Below, one piece after another: positions 11,758-22,944 of a stretch of 64,000 nt of DNA (the stretch's first letter is position 1; each line of letters begins with the position of its first letter). The notes beneath the pieces were generated by a model. The model was not told the origin of the DNA and did not search any database. It saw only the letters and a program-made list of their open reading frames with translations. Origin of the DNA: Proteus terrae (GTDB lineage Bacteria; Pseudomonadota; Gammaproteobacteria; Enterobacterales; Enterobacteriaceae); assembly GCF_003144325.1 (NCBI RefSeq), contig NZ_PENS01000002.1, forward strand, positions 271,126 to 335,125, given 5' to 3'. The translations under genes were made by a program, and so were the position numbers.

Positions 11758-13563
11758 ATGATAACTAATAATAATCTTCATGATTATCATATAATTAGAA
11801 GATTGCAGATGCAGTTTTTGCACAGCGGGAATAAAATTGCTTATCGTCAGTGGGATGCTAAGCGCAATATCGAAATGTCATGGGAGTTGGTTGAAAAGAA
11901 AACACATGCGCTCTCAAATGCATTGTTAGAAATGGGTGTAAATGTCCAAGAAAACATTGGGATCTTTTCTCAAAATACCATTGATTGGTCTTTGGCTGAT
12001 ATTGCTTCTTTACAACTACGTGCAGTCACCGTTCCTCTTTATGCAACAAGTAGTGTTGAACAAGCCGCTTATATTTTAAATGATGCGAATATTCGTATTC
12101 TTTTTGTTGGCGACCAAAAGCAATACGATATTGTTTCTGAATTATTAGCGTTATGCCCTCAGCTTGAACATATTATTGTGTTTAACTCCGATGTTGTGTT
12201 AAACGAAAATACACCTTCATGCTATCTGGAAGATTTAATTAACCAGACACAATTTCAGTATGACGAAGTGTTAAAACAACGTATTAATGAATGCAGTTTA
12301 GATGACCTGTTTACTTTGATTTATACATCAGGAACAACAGGTGAACCTAAAGGCGTTATGCTTGATTATACGAGTTTGGCATCACAGCTTTATCTTCATG
12401 ATGAGCGTCTATCATTATCTGATAAAGATGTTTCGCTCTGTTTTTTACCTCTTTCTCACGTTTTTGAACGCGCGTGGAGCTTCTATGTGATGCACACTGG
12501 TGCGGTTAACGTGTATTTAACAGATACTCATGCTGTGAAAGAGGCTATGAGTGCGGTTAAACCAACAGTGATGTGTGCTGTTCCTCGCTTTTATGAAAAA
12601 GTGTATAGCGCTATTCAAGAGAAAGTGTCTCAAGCTTCTGTGTTTCGTCAATTTATCTTTAAATGGGCGATAAAGCAGGGCGAAAAACAGCGTGAAGCAC
12701 AACTGAATCAGCGTCAGCAAGGGTTTATTTCCCGCTTATGTTATCGCTTTGCAGATAAAAAAGTATTAAATCCATTGCGTCAAATCCTAGGTGGGCGTGT
12801 TCGCTTTTTACCAGCGGCAGGGGCTCGTTTAGATGATGCAGTGATACGTTTCTTCTTGGCTACCGGTATTAATATTAAATACGGCTATGGTATGACAGAA
12901 ACCTGTGCCACAGTTTCATGCTGGGAAGAGAATAAATATAAGTTAGGCTCTATTGGTACACCATTGCCGGGCGTTGAAGTGCGTATTGGTGCGGAAAATG
13001 AAATCCAAGTACGTGGCAGCATTGTCATGAAAGGGTATTTCAATAAACCTGAAGATACGGCGGCTGCCTTTACAGAAGATGGTTGGTTACGTACTGGAGA
13101 CGCAGGCGCACTTGATAGTGATGGCATGTTATTTATCACGGAACGTTTGAAGGATTTAATGAAAACGTCAAATGGTAAATATATTGCACCACAAATGATC
13201 GAAGGAACATTAGGGCAAGACCGTTTTATCGAGCATATTGCGGTGATTGCTGATACGCGTAAATTTGTTTCTGCACTTATCGTGCCTTGTTTTGATGCAT
13301 TAGAAGAACATGCGCGTGTATTAAATTTAAAATATCAAGATCGTATGGAATTATTACGCCATACCAAAATTAAAGAGCTATTTGATGAGCGTTTACGTGA
13401 AATGCAAAAAAACTTTGCAGGTTTTCATCAAGTTAAGCGCTTTACTCTTCTTGCTGAAGGCTTTTCAATGGAATCTGGTGAGTTAACACCAACATTGAAA
13501 CTTCGCCGTAAAATTATTTCTGAACGCTATCGAAACGAAATCGAATTAATGTATCAAGATTAA
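11758..13563 (+). CDS. long-chain fatty acid-CoA ligase (FAA1/FadD15 type)
   Basis: A 601-residue AMP-forming acyl-CoA synthetase. The P-loop-like YTSGTTGEPKG is at 189-199, YGMTE at 377-381, and GWLRTGDAG followed by ITERLKDLMKTSNGKYIAP near the C-terminus. PLSHVFERAW is typical of the COG1022 long-chain group rather than E. coli FadD. The enzyme activates a fatty acid to acyl-CoA via acyl-AMP, probably at the inner membrane; chain length is inferred. It occupies the place of E. coli ilvIH between leuO and cra and is transcribed alone. Confidence 0.88.
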   Translation: MITNNNLHDYHIIRRLQMQFLHSGNKIAYRQWDAKRNIEMSWELVEKKTHALSNALLEMGVNVQENIGIFSQNTIDWSLADIASLQLRAVTVPLYATSSVEQAAYILNDANIRILFVGDQKQYDIVSELLALCPQLEHIIVFNSDVVLNENTPSCYLEDLINQTQFQYDEVLKQRINECSLDDLFTLIYTSGTTGEPKGVMLDYTSLASQLYLHDERLSLSDKDVSLCFLPLSHVFERAWSFYVMHTGAVNVYLTDTHAVKEAMSAVKPTVMCAVPRFYEKVYSAIQEKVSQASVFRQFIFKWAIKQGEKQREAQLNQRQQGFISRLCYRFADKKVLNPLRQILGGRVRFLPAAGARLDDAVIRFFLATGINIKYGYGMTETCATVSCWEENKYKLGSIGTPLPGVEVRIGAENEIQVRGSIVMKGYFNKPEDTAAAFTEDGWLRTGDAGALDSDGMLFITERLKDLMKTSNGKYIAPQMIEGTLGQDRFIEHIAVIADTRKFVSALIVPCFDALEEHARVLNLKYQDRMELLRHTKIKELFDERLREMQKNFAGFHQVKRFTLLAEGFSMESGELTPTLKLRRKIISERYRNEIELMYQD

Positions 13564-13575
13564 TTTTAATTGATG

Positions 13576-13604
13576 AAAAAGCATCTAAATGGTGCTTTTT
13601 TCTT
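13576..13604 (+). terminator. terminator after the acyl-CoA synthetase
   Basis: Arms AAAAAGCA (13576-13583) and TGCTTTTT (13593-13600) with a T-rich tail, 12 bases after the stop codon. Confidence 0.75.
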
Positions 13605-13786
13605 TTGAAATTACTTATTGATAGATAACGATGATTGAAATAATTGATAAAAGACATAAACGGAAACGTTGACGCATACGGTTTTATCAGTAAATTGTGT
13701 TAAAATGCAAAATCAGATCAGCATGATGACTGAAATTCATAGCAATATGTAATAAATAACACATTTAATAATTAAAAGAGGCTAAT

Positions 13787-14794
13787 GTGAAACTGGATGA
13801 AATCGCCCGCTTGGCTGGTGTTTCACGAACAACAGCAAGTTATGTCATTAATGGTAAAGCTAAACAGTACCGTGTAAGTGACAAGACTGTTGAAAAAGTG
13901 ATGGCGGTGGTCAGAGAGCATAATTACCACCCGAACGCTGTTGCCGCGGGATTACGTGCTGGTCGTACGCGTTCTATTGGTTTGGTTATTCCTGATTTGG
14001 AAAATACCAGTTATACCAGGATCGCAAATTACCTTGAACGACAAGCGCGTCAACGCGGTTATCAATTATTGATTGCCTGTTCAGAAGACCAACCAGACAA
14101 CGAAATTCGTTGTGTTGAGCACTTACTGCAACGTCAAGTTGATGCCATTATTGTTTCAACAGCTTTGCCACCAGAGCATCCTTTCTATCAGCGTTGGGCT
14201 AATCGCTCATTACCGATTATTGCATTAGACCGAGCATTAGAAAGTGAGCATTTTATCAGTGTTGTTGGTGATGACTTAGAAGACGCCAAAATGTTGGCAA
14301 CAGAACTAAAAGCATTCCCTTCGCAATCTGTACTCTATTTAGGCGCACTTCCTGAACTCTCTGTGAGTTTTTTACGTGAACAAGGTTTCCGTAATGTATG
14401 GAAAGATGATCCTAGAGAAGTTACCTACCTATATGCAAATAGCTATGAACGAGAAGCTGCTGCAGCTGCTTTTTCTGAATGGTTAAATAATAATCCAATG
14501 CCTGATGCATTATTCACGACTTCTTTTGCTTTATTACAAGGGGTTATGGATGTGACACTACAACGTAGTGGTCGTTTACCAACACAATTGGTTATTGCGA
14601 CTTTCGGTGATCATGAGTTATTGGATTTCCTTGAGTGTCCTGTTTTATCTGTCGCTCAACGACATCGTGATATTGCAGAGCGTGTATTAGAACTTGTTCT
14701 TGCAAGTCTTGAAGAAGAACAAAAACCACAAGCGGGTATTACACGTATTCGTCGTGATTTATGCCGTCGAGGCAGCTTGGGACGTGCACGTTAA
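13787..14794 (+). CDS. cra: catabolite repressor/activator Cra (FruR)
   Basis: 335 aa (334 in E. coli). A LacI/GalR-family protein: the N-terminal helix-turn-helix [23 protein letters not shown] and hinge are followed by a sugar-phosphate-binding domain. Cra senses fructose-1-phosphate or fructose-1,6-bisphosphate and balances glycolysis against gluconeogenesis. The start follows AGAGG and is GTG. It sits upstream of mraZ as in E. coli. Confidence 0.96.
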   Translation: MKLDEIARLAGVSRTTASYVINGKAKQYRVSDKTVEKVMAVVREHNYHPNAVAAGLRAGRTRSIGLVIPDLENTSYTRIANYLERQARQRGYQLLIACSEDQPDNEIRCVEHLLQRQVDAIIVSTALPPEHPFYQRWANRSLPIIALDRALESEHFISVVGDDLEDAKMLATELKAFPSQSVLYLGALPELSVSFLREQGFRNVWKDDPREVTYLYANSYEREAAAAAFSEWLNNNPMPDALFTTSFALLQGVMDVTLQRSGRLPTQLVIATFGDHELLDFLECPVLSVAQRHRDIAERVLELVLASLEEEQKPQAGITRIRRDLCRRGSLGRAR

Positions 14795-14832
14795 TTGATG
14801 TCACTCTGTTGATAATTATCTGCATTTATACT

Positions 14833-14869
14833 CATCCCTGTTTTATTAAATTAAAACGGGGATGTTTTA
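14833..14869 (+). terminator. terminator after cra
   Basis: Arms CATCCCTGTTTTA (14833-14845) and TAAAACGGGGATG (14852-14864) pair over 13 positions with one G-T, followed by TTTT. Confidence 0.85.
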
Positions 14870-15389
14870 TTTGATTTAAGAATGTCGAATAGCTTAGAGA
14901 ATATTAAATTTAAGATTAATCTTAAGCCTTTTTTTACTATTTCTCTCATTTTACTAAGTTAATAGATTAAATTTTGATATATCCATAAGTGATATTGCTT
15001 AAGTTTAATAAGTAATTAATTTTATTTTGGGAAGCTTAAGAAAAAAATAAATAACTATCTTCATGATATTGAATTATTTTTTTTCGTCTTGCTATTTTTA
15101 TTTATATAAAAGCAACCCCAAATTATTATGTTGGCTAAAGGTAAATGAACTGCAATAAATTAGTTTTTTATAATAAAAATCATGATTTACTGATTATGAT
15201 TTCTTTATCTGTTTTTCCTCCTTGTAATCGTTATAAATAATTACTTTTCGTGATTAAAAATAGAATTGGCAAAATAATCTCTATTAATCATAGTGTTAAT
15301 ATTTCTCTTTTTATTTTTGTCGATAATTTAAACATTTCGGTGTGCCTATCAAATTACTGTAAATATAAATAAAGCTTCCTATATCTGGC
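14870..15389. other. AT-rich gap upstream of the dcw cluster
   Basis: No gene is supported here. A perfect 16-bp palindrome TTAAGATTAATCTTAA lies at 14910-14925, followed by a T run. The remainder is low-complexity AT-rich DNA up to the mra promoter. Confidence 0.5.
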
Positions 15390-15419
15390 TTGACAACGTT
15401 TTCATACCATCCGTAAACT
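15390..15419 (+). promoter_or_regulatory. mra promoter of the dcw cluster
   Basis: A consensus -35 TTGACA (15390-15395) and a -10-like TAAACT (15414-15419) are separated by 18 bases. Start would fall near 15426, about 50 bases before mraZ. This corresponds to Pmra of E. coli. Confidence 0.75.
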
Positions 15420-15425
15420 CTATTT

Positions 15426-15451
15426 GTGGGGATTTGTGGGATAATGTGGTG
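15426..15451 (+). promoter_or_regulatory. MraZ operator repeats
   Basis: Three direct repeats GTGGG (15426-15430), GTGGG (15436-15440) and GTGGT (15446-15450) occur at exact 10-bp spacing just after the -10 box. MraZ binds TGGGN repeats separated by 5 bp in this position, so the mra operon is probably autorepressed. Confidence 0.82.
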
Positions 15452-15478
15452 TAAATTACAAAGCTGGGGGTAATGAGG

Positions 15479-15937
15479 ATGTTTCGTGGAGCAACACTCG
15501 TTAATCTTGACAGCAAAGGGCGAATAACAGTTCCTTCCCGTTATCGAACAACGCTGAGTGAGATTTCTGAAGGTCAAATGGTTTGTACCATAGATCTCAA
15601 TCAACCGTGTTTATTGCTTTATACCCTTCCTGAATGGGAAAAGATTGAGTTAAAATTAGCGGCTTTGTCCTCCATGAACCCTGCGGAACGTCGAGTTCAA
15701 CGTTTGTTATTAGGTCACGCCAGCGAATGCCAAATGGATAGCGCAGGACGTCTTTTGTTAGCTAGCACGCTAAGACAGCATGCGGGGCTAACAAAAGAGG
15801 TCATGTTAGTCGGTCAATTCAATAAATTTGAATTGTGGGATGAACAGGTCTGGTACAAACAGATCGAAAAAGACATTGTAGCCGAGCAAACCTCACAGGA
15901 ACCGTTATCGACACGACTATTGGATTTATCACTTTAA
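15479..15937 (+). CDS. mraZ: MraZ, DNA-binding regulator of the dcw cluster
   Basis: 152 aa, the E. coli length. It has two AbrB-like SpoVT/MraZ domains: [22 protein letters not shown] near the N-terminus and [22 protein letters not shown] in the second half. The conserved DSKGR and DSAGR turns contact DNA. The ATG at 15479 is preferred to the one two codons upstream because GGGGG (15466-15470) then has normal spacing. First gene of the operon. Confidence 0.96.
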   Translation: MFRGATLVNLDSKGRITVPSRYRTTLSEISEGQMVCTIDLNQPCLLLYTLPEWEKIELKLAALSSMNPAERRVQRLLLGHASECQMDSAGRLLLASTLRQHAGLTKEVMLVGQFNKFELWDEQVWYKQIEKDIVAEQTSQEPLSTRLLDLSL

Positions 15938-15940
15938 ATA

Positions 15941-16888
15941 ATGACAACAAATAATTTTAGTCATACCAGTGTATTACTGGATGAAGCTGTGAATGGCCTG
16001 AATATCAAACCTTCAGGTATCTATATCGACGGAACATTTGGCCGTGGGGGGCATTCCCGTTTAATTTTATCTCAATTAGGTGAACAAGGTCGCTTGATTG
16101 CGATAGACAGAGATCCGCAAGCCATCGCAGTTGCTAATGAAATTGATGATGCTCGATTTTCTATTGTTCATGGGCCTTTTTCAAATATTGAACAGTATGT
16201 TAATGAGCTCGATTTAGCTGGAAAAATTGACGGTGTATTACTGGATTTAGGAGTTTCTTCTCCTCAACTTGATGATCCTGAACGTGGTTTCTCATTTATG
16301 CGTGATGGGCCTCTTGATATGCGTATGGACCCAACATCAGGGCAATCAGCTGCACAATGGCTGATGACAGCAGAAGAAGACGACATTACATGGGTATTGA
16401 AAACATTTGGTGAAGAACGCTTTGCTAAACGTATTGCTCGCGCCATTGTTGCTCGTAACAAAACAGAAGAGCCCTTGACTCGAACCAAGCAATTGGCGGA
16501 TTTAATTAGCGATGCAAGCCCAGTAAAAGAGCGACATAAGCACCCAGCAACACGCAGTTTTCAGGCAATTCGCATCTATATCAATAGCGAGTTAGATGAA
16601 ATTGAAAAAGCACTAAAAGGTGCCGTTTCTGTTTTAGCCCCAGAAGGGCGTTTGTCGGTAATTAGTTTCCATTCGTTGGAAGACCGATTAGTGAAGCGCT
16701 TTATTCGAGATGAGAGCAAAGGACCTGTTGTTCCAGCTGGTATTCCTCTCACAGAAGCGCAGATAAAAGAGTTAGGAAGTGCTCGCTTATCGAGTATTCA
16801 CAAGATGAAACCGACTGGCGTGGAAGTTGAAGAGAATCCACGGGCACGAAGCTCTGTATTGCGTGTAGCACAACGTATTGAGGAATAA
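15941..16888 (+). CDS. rsmH: 16S rRNA m4C1402 methyltransferase RsmH
   Basis: 315 aa SAM-dependent methyltransferase that N4-methylates C1402 of 16S rRNA. The N-terminal [10 protein letters not shown], the SAM-binding [10 protein letters not shown], and [19 protein letters not shown] plus [11 protein letters not shown] are family blocks. It starts three bases after mraZ and ends directly against ftsL. Confidence 0.97.
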   Translation: MTTNNFSHTSVLLDEAVNGLNIKPSGIYIDGTFGRGGHSRLILSQLGEQGRLIAIDRDPQAIAVANEIDDARFSIVHGPFSNIEQYVNELDLAGKIDGVLLDLGVSSPQLDDPERGFSFMRDGPLDMRMDPTSGQSAAQWLMTAEEDDITWVLKTFGEERFAKRIARAIVARNKTEEPLTRTKQLADLISDASPVKERHKHPATRSFQAIRIYINSELDEIEKALKGAVSVLAPEGRLSVISFHSLEDRLVKRFIRDESKGPVVPAGIPLTEAQIKELGSARLSSIHKMKPTGVEVEENPRARSSVLRVAQRIEE

Positions 16889-17206
16889 ATGTCTACTGAA
16901 CGACACTCACTACCGGGAGTTATAGGGCAGGATTTACTGCGTCATGGCAAATTACCTGTATGTTTACTGATTGCTGTGATCATTTCTGCGGTGTATGTCG
17001 TGACGACAGCACATAAGACACGTTTATTGACAGCAGAGAAAGAGCGTTTAGTGCTGGAAAAAAACGTATTGGAGATCGAATGGCGCAATCTCATTCTTGA
17101 AGAAAACGCTCTGGCAGACCATAGCCGAGTAGAGCGTTTTTCAAGTGATAGTTTGGGCATGATCCATGTCGACCCAACAAAAGAGAACATCGTGGTTACT
17201 AAATAA
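16889..17206 (+). CDS. ftsL: cell division protein FtsL
   Basis: 105 aa bitopic inner-membrane protein (E. coli 121; the N-terminal cytoplasmic tail is shorter here). One membrane segment, about residues 24-40 ([17 protein letters not shown]), is followed by a periplasmic leucine-zipper-like coiled coil ([31 protein letters not shown]). FtsL joins FtsB and FtsQ in the divisome. It follows the rsmH stop with no gap. Confidence 0.95.
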   Translation: MSTERHSLPGVIGQDLLRHGKLPVCLLIAVIISAVYVVTTAHKTRLLTAEKERLVLEKNVLEIEWRNLILEENALADHSRVERFSSDSLGMIHVDPTKENIVVTK

Positions 17207-17217
17207 TTAAGGCAAGT

Positions 17218-19014
17218 ATGAAATTTTCACGTTCGGCAAAAGCGAAAGCAAAGACAAAGTCAAATGCCAAACTACGCAAACCTGAAGAAAAAACAGGATT
17301 TGTGAGTTGGCGTTTTGCGTTGCTTTGCGGTGGCATTGGTATCGCTTTAGCTTCGCTATTAATTCGTGTTGCCTATTTACAGATTATTAATCCCGATCCC
17401 CTTATTCGTGAAGGGGATATGCGTTCTTTACGGGTGCAAAAAGTACCAACGGCAAGAGGCATGATCAGCGATAGAATGGGGCGACCTCTTGCTGTCAGTG
17501 TGCCTGTTTATGCTATTTGGGCTGATCCTAAAGTTGTATTAGATGCAAATCCTGATATGACGGATTCTCGTTGGTTAGCACTTGCTGATGCACTGAAAAT
17601 GCCAGTGAATCAAATTGAGCAAAAAATTGTCACAACGCCTTCTGCTCGCTTTATCTATTTGGCTCGCCAGGTGAATCCTGAAATTAGTGATTACATTAGC
17701 AAACTAAAAATCACTGGGATTAATATGCGTCAAGAATCAAAACGCTATTATCCGTCAGGTGAAGTCACTGCTCACATCATCGGCGTAACAAATATTGATG
17801 GTGATGGCATTGAAGGTGTTGAAAAAAGCTTTAATCAGTGGCTGACAGGTGCTCCCGGTGAGCGTGTTGTTCGCAAAGATGGTTTTAACCGAGTTATCGA
17901 GAACATCGCTCAAACAGATAGCCAAGCTGCTCATAACCTGATGTTAAGTATCGATGAACGTTTACAATCTGTGGTTTATCGTGAATTAACTAATGCGGTT
18001 ATTAAGAATAAAGCAGAGTCAGGAACCGCTGTTTTAGTTGATGTAAATACCGGTGAAGTGCTGGCGATGGCAAACAGCCCATCGTATAACCCAAATAATT
18101 TAACAGGTACACCTAAAGACGCGATGCGCAATCGTGCTATCACCGATATTTTTGAACCAGGTTCTACCGTAAAACCGATGGTTGTGATGAGTGCTCTTCA
18201 CAATCATATTATTAAAGAAAATAGTGTTGTGAATACTGTTCCTTATCGTATTAATGGACATCAAATCAAAGATGTAGGGCGATATAGTGAGTTATCGATA
18301 ACAGGAATATTACAGAAATCGAGTAACGTTGGTGTTTCACGACTGGCGTTAGCGATGCCTGCATCTGAACTTGTGGATGTATATTCACGATTTGGATTCG
18401 GGAAGCCAACCAACTTGGGGCTGGTTGGCGAAAGTAGTGGCATATTTCCAATAAAAAAACAACGGTGGTCCGATCTTGAAAGGGCCACCTTCTCATTCGG
18501 ATATGGGCTAATGGTAACACCGTTACAGTTGGCGCGTGTCTATGCAACGATTGGTAGTTTTGGCATTTATCGTCCTCTCTCTATTACAAAAGTTGATCCT
18601 CCTGTACCAGGAACACGTGTCTTCCCAGAACCTGTGATGAAAACTGTCGTGCATATGATGGAAAGCGTTGCATTGCCCGGTGGTGGTGGTGTGAGTGCGG
18701 CAATTAAAGGTTATCGTGTTGCGATTAAAACAGGGACAGCGAAAAAAGTAGGGCCTGACGGAAAATATATCAATCAATATATTTCTTATGCGGCGGGTGT
18801 CGCACCTGCAAGTAGTCCTCGCTTTGCGTTGGTTGTGATAATCAATGAACCTAAAGCAGGTAAGTACTATGGAGGCGCAGTATCCGCACCGGTGTTTGGT
18901 ACAATCATGGGCGCAGTTTTACGTACAATGAACGTAGAACCTGATGCATTGACGCCAGACGATAAAAATGAATTTGTAATTAAAAAAGAAGAGGATACAA
19001 GTGGCCGATCCTAA
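17218..19014 (+). CDS. ftsI: septal peptidoglycan transpeptidase FtsI (PBP3)
   Basis: 598 aa class B penicillin-binding protein. It has a cytoplasmic N-terminus, one membrane segment (about 31-50) and a periplasmic transpeptidase domain. Active-site motifs are STVK (Ser316-Lys319), SSN (368-370) and KTGT (504-507). FtsI crosslinks septal peptidoglycan with FtsW and is the target of aztreonam and piperacillin. The stop overlaps the murE start by 14 bases. The N-terminus is rich in Lys and Ala. Confidence 0.97.
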   Translation: MKFSRSAKAKAKTKSNAKLRKPEEKTGFVSWRFALLCGGIGIALASLLIRVAYLQIINPDPLIREGDMRSLRVQKVPTARGMISDRMGRPLAVSVPVYAIWADPKVVLDANPDMTDSRWLALADALKMPVNQIEQKIVTTPSARFIYLARQVNPEISDYISKLKITGINMRQESKRYYPSGEVTAHIIGVTNIDGDGIEGVEKSFNQWLTGAPGERVVRKDGFNRVIENIAQTDSQAAHNLMLSIDERLQSVVYRELTNAVIKNKAESGTAVLVDVNTGEVLAMANSPSYNPNNLTGTPKDAMRNRAITDIFEPGSTVKPMVVMSALHNHIIKENSVVNTVPYRINGHQIKDVGRYSELSITGILQKSSNVGVSRLALAMPASELVDVYSRFGFGKPTNLGLVGESSGIFPIKKQRWSDLERATFSFGYGLMVTPLQLARVYATIGSFGIYRPLSITKVDPPVPGTRVFPEPVMKTVVHMMESVALPGGGGVSAAIKGYRVAIKTGTAKKVGPDGKYINQYISYAAGVAPASSPRFALVVIINEPKAGKYYGGAVSAPVFGTIMGAVLRTMNVEPDALTPDDKNEFVIKKEEDTSGRS

Positions 19015-20488
19015 TTTAAGTGACCTATTAGGGGCACTCGGGATACAAGCACCGTCATTGATGCTCAAAGACATGACACTCGACAGCCGAAAAGCGGCGA
19101 GCGGTGATCTTTTTATCGCCATTAAAGGTCATGAAACTGATGGTAGACGCTATATTCCTCAAGCAATTGCTCAGGGTGTTTCTGCGGTATTAGCGGAAGC
19201 ACAAGATGTTGCAACGCATGGTGAAATCCGTGAAAGTCACGGTATTCCAGTTATTTATATTAATAATCTTAATGCAGAGCTATCAAAATTAGCTGGGCAT
19301 TTCTATCATCAGCCTGCGGAAAAACTGAAACTGATTGGTGTTACTGGGACTAACGGAAAAACGACAACAACACAATTGTTAGCACAGTGGGCACAAGGTT
19401 TGGGTGAAACCAGTGCTGTGATGGGAACAGTAGGTAACGGACTTTTAGGTCATGTTGTTCCTGCGATGAACACCACCGGATCAGCGGTTGATATTCAATT
19501 AGAGTTACAACAATTATTAAATCAAGGTGCGACATTGACGGCTATGGAAGTTTCTTCTCATGGTTTAGTTCAAGGTCGTGTCAGTGCGTTGCCTTTTGTG
19601 GCGAGTGTATTTACGAATTTAAGCCGAGATCATCTTGATTATCATGGTGATATGGCAAATTACGAAGAAGCAAAATGGTTACTGTTTTCCACGCATCAAA
19701 GTGGTGAGAAAATCATCAATGCAGATGATGCTGTTGGTCTAAAATGGCTGTCTCGTTTACCTGATGCTGTTGCAGTAACAATGGAAAATAAATTGCCACA
19801 AAATTGGCAAGGCCGTTTTGTTAAAACAACCCATATTAATTATCACGACGCAGGCGCAACCATTCACTTTAGTTCTAGCTGGGGTGATGGTGAAATTGAA
19901 AGCCCACTAATGGGGGCTTTTAATGTCAGTAACCTCTTGTGTGCTTTAGCAACATTATTGGCATTAGGATACCCATTAAGTGCTGTGATTAATGCTTCAT
20001 CTGCACTCACACCTGTTTGTGGTCGCATGGAAGTGTTTAGCGCGGATAATCGTCCTACAGTTATTGTCGATTATGCTCATACTCCAGATGCTTTAGAGAA
20101 GGCTCTTCAAGCTGCTCGTTTACACTGCACAGGTAAGCTTTGGTGTGTATTTGGTTGTGGCGGAGATAGAGATAAAGGTAAGCGCCCACTAATGGGTGCG
20201 GTCGCAGAAGAGCTGGCTGATAAAGTTATCATCACTGATGACAACCCGCGTAGCGAAGAGCCTCAAGAGATTATCCAAGATATTCTTTCAGGCTTAATGG
20301 ATCCGGGGCGTGCGATTGCTATTGAAGGCCGTGCTGAAGCAGTCACTAACGTGATTATGCAAGCAGATGCCAATGATATGATTTTAGTCGCAGGTAAAGG
20401 GCATGAAGATTATCAGTTGGTTGGCTCTCGTCGTCTTGATTATTCAGATAGATTAACCGTTGCTCGGTTATTGGGGGTGATGGCATGA
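19001..20488 (+). CDS. murE: UDP-MurNAc-tripeptide ligase (meso-diaminopimelate adding) MurE
   Basis: 495 aa, GTG start at 19001 inside the ftsI 3' end, matching the E. coli MADRNL start. The ATP-binding GTNGKTT is at 116-122. DDNPRSEEP near residue 415 carries the DNPR motif that selects meso-diaminopimelate. Cytoplasmic step of peptidoglycan precursor synthesis. The murF ATG overlaps the stop by four bases. Confidence 0.97.
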   Translation: MADPNLSDLLGALGIQAPSLMLKDMTLDSRKAASGDLFIAIKGHETDGRRYIPQAIAQGVSAVLAEAQDVATHGEIRESHGIPVIYINNLNAELSKLAGHFYHQPAEKLKLIGVTGTNGKTTTTQLLAQWAQGLGETSAVMGTVGNGLLGHVVPAMNTTGSAVDIQLELQQLLNQGATLTAMEVSSHGLVQGRVSALPFVASVFTNLSRDHLDYHGDMANYEEAKWLLFSTHQSGEKIINADDAVGLKWLSRLPDAVAVTMENKLPQNWQGRFVKTTHINYHDAGATIHFSSSWGDGEIESPLMGAFNVSNLLCALATLLALGYPLSAVINASSALTPVCGRMEVFSADNRPTVIVDYAHTPDALEKALQAARLHCTGKLWCVFGCGGDRDKGKRPLMGAVAEELADKVIITDDNPRSEEPQEIIQDILSGLMDPGRAIAIEGRAEAVTNVIMQADANDMILVAGKGHEDYQLVGSRRLDYSDRLTVARLLGVMA

Positions 20489-21867
20489 TCCCTCTATCTT
20501 TAGAAAATATTGCACAAGTTACCAAAGGCACATTGAGCCATATCGCTCAAAGCCAAGTGGATCAACTTATCATCAAATCGATTTCAACGGATAGCCGTAA
20601 AATTGATGGAGATTGCCTGTTTATTGCATTAGCGGGTGAGCGTTTTGATGCTCATGATTTTATTGCTGATGTAAAAGAAAAGGGCGCTGTCGCAGTTTTA
20701 GTTAATCGTGAGATTGATGTTGATTGCCCGCAAATCATTGTGAAAGATACCCATCTCGCAATGGGGGAAATAGCAACACATATTCGCTCGCTAAGTCATG
20801 CTAAGATTGTTGCGCTGACAGGCTCTTCTGGAAAAACTTCCGTTAAAGAGATGACCGCTTCTATTTTGCGTCACTGCGGTGAAACCTTATATACGCATGG
20901 CAATTTAAATAACGATATTGGCGTACCTTTAACGCTTTTTCGTTTAACACCTGAACACCGTTTTGCAGTTATCGAATTGGGTGCAAACCATATCGGTGAA
21001 ATCGCCTATACCGTAAATATGGTAAAACCAGATGTAGCATTGGTAAACAACCTCTTTTCTGCACATATTGAAGGTTTCGGCTCACTGGAAGGTATTGCTC
21101 AAGCTAAAGGCGAAATCTTTTCGCACTTAAAAGAGCAAGGTACAGCCATTATTAATCTTGATAGTAATGACTTACCTCTGTGGCAACATCATTTAAATGC
21201 GCGCCAAACACAATGGTCGTTCTCTTTATCCGCACAAAGCAACGCAGATTTTTATCCTACAGATATCGTTGTTAAGCAATTCATTACAAATTTCACCTTA
21301 CACACACCAGAAGGTTGTGTTGATGTCACTCTTCCATTGCCGGGGCGCCATAATATTGCGAATGCGTTAGCTGCAAGTGCACTTGCGTTATCTGCTGGGG
21401 CAACGCTTGAAGATATTCGCCTTGGCTTATCGACATTAAAAGCGGTACCAGGAAGATTGTATCCTGTTGAGTTAACTTCAGGAAAGATGGTGTTAGATGA
21501 CACTTACAATGCGAATGATGGTTCGATGATTGCGGGCTTACAAGTGCTCTCTCAATTACCGGGATATAAAATTTTTGTCGCTGGGGATATGGCTGAATTA
21601 GGTAAAGATTCAGAAAAATGCCATCGCGATGTTGGTCGTTTTGCTCACAGTGTTGGTATTGATAGTGTCTTTACTGTTGGGCATCACAGTCATTTTATTA
21701 GTGATGAAAATCAAGGTGGTCAGCATTTTGCATTTAAAGCCGACTTACTTGCTCAATTAATTCCATTATTACAGCAGCATGATGTTGTTTCAGTTTTAGT
21801 AAAAGGTTCACGAAGCTCCGCGATGGAAGATATCGTGAACGCATTAAAGGAGTGCTTTGAATGTTAG
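20485..21867 (+). CDS. murF: UDP-MurNAc-pentapeptide synthetase MurF
   Basis: 460 aa Mur ligase that adds D-Ala-D-Ala to the UDP-MurNAc-tripeptide. The P-loop GSSGKTS is at 113-119, and [11 protein letters not shown] is the family-specific block. It overlaps murE by four bases and mraY by seven. Its substrate D-Ala-D-Ala must come from a ligase encoded outside this window, since ddlB is missing from the cluster. Confidence 0.97.
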   Translation: MIPLSLENIAQVTKGTLSHIAQSQVDQLIIKSISTDSRKIDGDCLFIALAGERFDAHDFIADVKEKGAVAVLVNREIDVDCPQIIVKDTHLAMGEIATHIRSLSHAKIVALTGSSGKTSVKEMTASILRHCGETLYTHGNLNNDIGVPLTLFRLTPEHRFAVIELGANHIGEIAYTVNMVKPDVALVNNLFSAHIEGFGSLEGIAQAKGEIFSHLKEQGTAIINLDSNDLPLWQHHLNARQTQWSFSLSAQSNADFYPTDIVVKQFITNFTLHTPEGCVDVTLPLPGRHNIANALAASALALSAGATLEDIRLGLSTLKAVPGRLYPVELTSGKMVLDDTYNANDGSMIAGLQVLSQLPGYKIFVAGDMAELGKDSEKCHRDVGRFAHSVGIDSVFTVGHHSHFISDENQGGQHFAFKADLLAQLIPLLQQHDVVSVLVKGSRSSAMEDIVNALKECFEC

Positions 21868-22943
21868 TTTGGCTAGCCGAATATTTGGTTAAATATCATA
21901 CATTTTTTAATGTGTTTTCTTATCTGACATTCAGGGCGATTGTTGGTTTATTGACGGCATTAATTATTGCTTTGTGGATGGGGCCTCATCTCATCGCATG
22001 GTTACAAAAAATGCAGATTGGACAAGTGGTTCGTAGTGAAGGACCTGAGTCGCACTTTAGTAAACGTGGTACACCAACAATGGGCGGGATTATGATCCTG
22101 TTCTCTATCTCCATCTCTACACTATTATGGGCAAGATTAGATAACCCTTACGTTTGGTGTGTATTGCTGGTTTTAATTGGCTACGGCGTAATTGGGTTTG
22201 TTGATGATTATCGCAAAGTTGTTCGTAAAGATACCAAAGGCTTAATCGCACGTTGGAAATATTTCTGGCAATCCGTATTAGCACTTGTTGTGGCATTTAG
22301 TATGTATGCCATTGGCAAAGATACACCAGCAACACAGTTAGTCGTTCCATTCTTTAAAGATGTCATGCCTCAATTAGGCATGCTTTATATTTTACTGGCT
22401 TATTTCGTCATTGTGGGAACAAGTAACGCCGTTAACTTAACGGATGGTTTAGATGGTTTAGCCATTATGCCAACTGTTTTTGTTGCCGCTGGTTTTGCAT
22501 TAGTCGCATGGGCGACAGGTAACGTTAATTTTGCAAGCTACTTAAAAATTCCTTACTTGATGCATGCGGGTGAATTAGTGATTGTCTGTACCGCTATCGT
22601 TGGTGCGGGCTTAGGCTTCCTTTGGTTTAATACTTACCCAGCTCAAGTATTTATGGGTGATGTAGGCTCTCTTGCCTTAGGTGGTGCATTAGGAACGATT
22701 GCGGTGTTATTACGCCAAGAATTCTTATTAGTCATTATGGGCGGTGTGTTCGTAGTTGAAACACTCTCCGTTATTTTACAAGTCGGCTCATTTAAGTTGC
22801 GTGGTCAGCGTATTTTCCGTATGGCTCCAATTCATCACCATTATGAATTAAAAGGCTGGCCTGAACCTCGTGTTATTGTCCGTTTCTGGATCATCTCACT
22901 GATGTTAGTGCTTATTGGTCTGGCGACATTAAAGGTACGTTAA
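21861..22943 (+). CDS. mraY: phospho-MurNAc-pentapeptide translocase MraY
   Basis: 360 aa polytopic inner-membrane enzyme (E. coli 360) that forms lipid I on undecaprenyl phosphate. The catalytic blocks [18 protein letters not shown] and [12 protein letters not shown] carry the conserved Asp residues, and [11 protein letters not shown] lies near the C-terminus. About ten hydrophobic segments are visible. Confidence 0.98.
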   Translation: MLVWLAEYLVKYHTFFNVFSYLTFRAIVGLLTALIIALWMGPHLIAWLQKMQIGQVVRSEGPESHFSKRGTPTMGGIMILFSISISTLLWARLDNPYVWCVLLVLIGYGVIGFVDDYRKVVRKDTKGLIARWKYFWQSVLALVVAFSMYAIGKDTPATQLVVPFFKDVMPQLGMLYILLAYFVIVGTSNAVNLTDGLDGLAIMPTVFVAAGFALVAWATGNVNFASYLKIPYLMHAGELVIVCTAIVGAGLGFLWFNTYPAQVFMGDVGSLALGGALGTIAVLLRQEFLLVIMGGVFVVETLSVILQVGSFKLRGQRIFRMAPIHHHYELKGWPEPRVIVRFWIISLMLVLIGLATLKVR

Positions 22944-22944
22944 G

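Noticed and set aside
13661..13674. Cra self-operator upstream of cra (CGGAAACGTTGACG)
   Set aside because: It matches the TGAAACGTTTCA-type consensus only in its centre, which is too weak to call.
15311..15604. 97-codon minus-strand ORF across the mraZ promoter and start
   Set aside because: It covers the mra promoter, MraZ boxes and mraZ codons, and its product resembles nothing.
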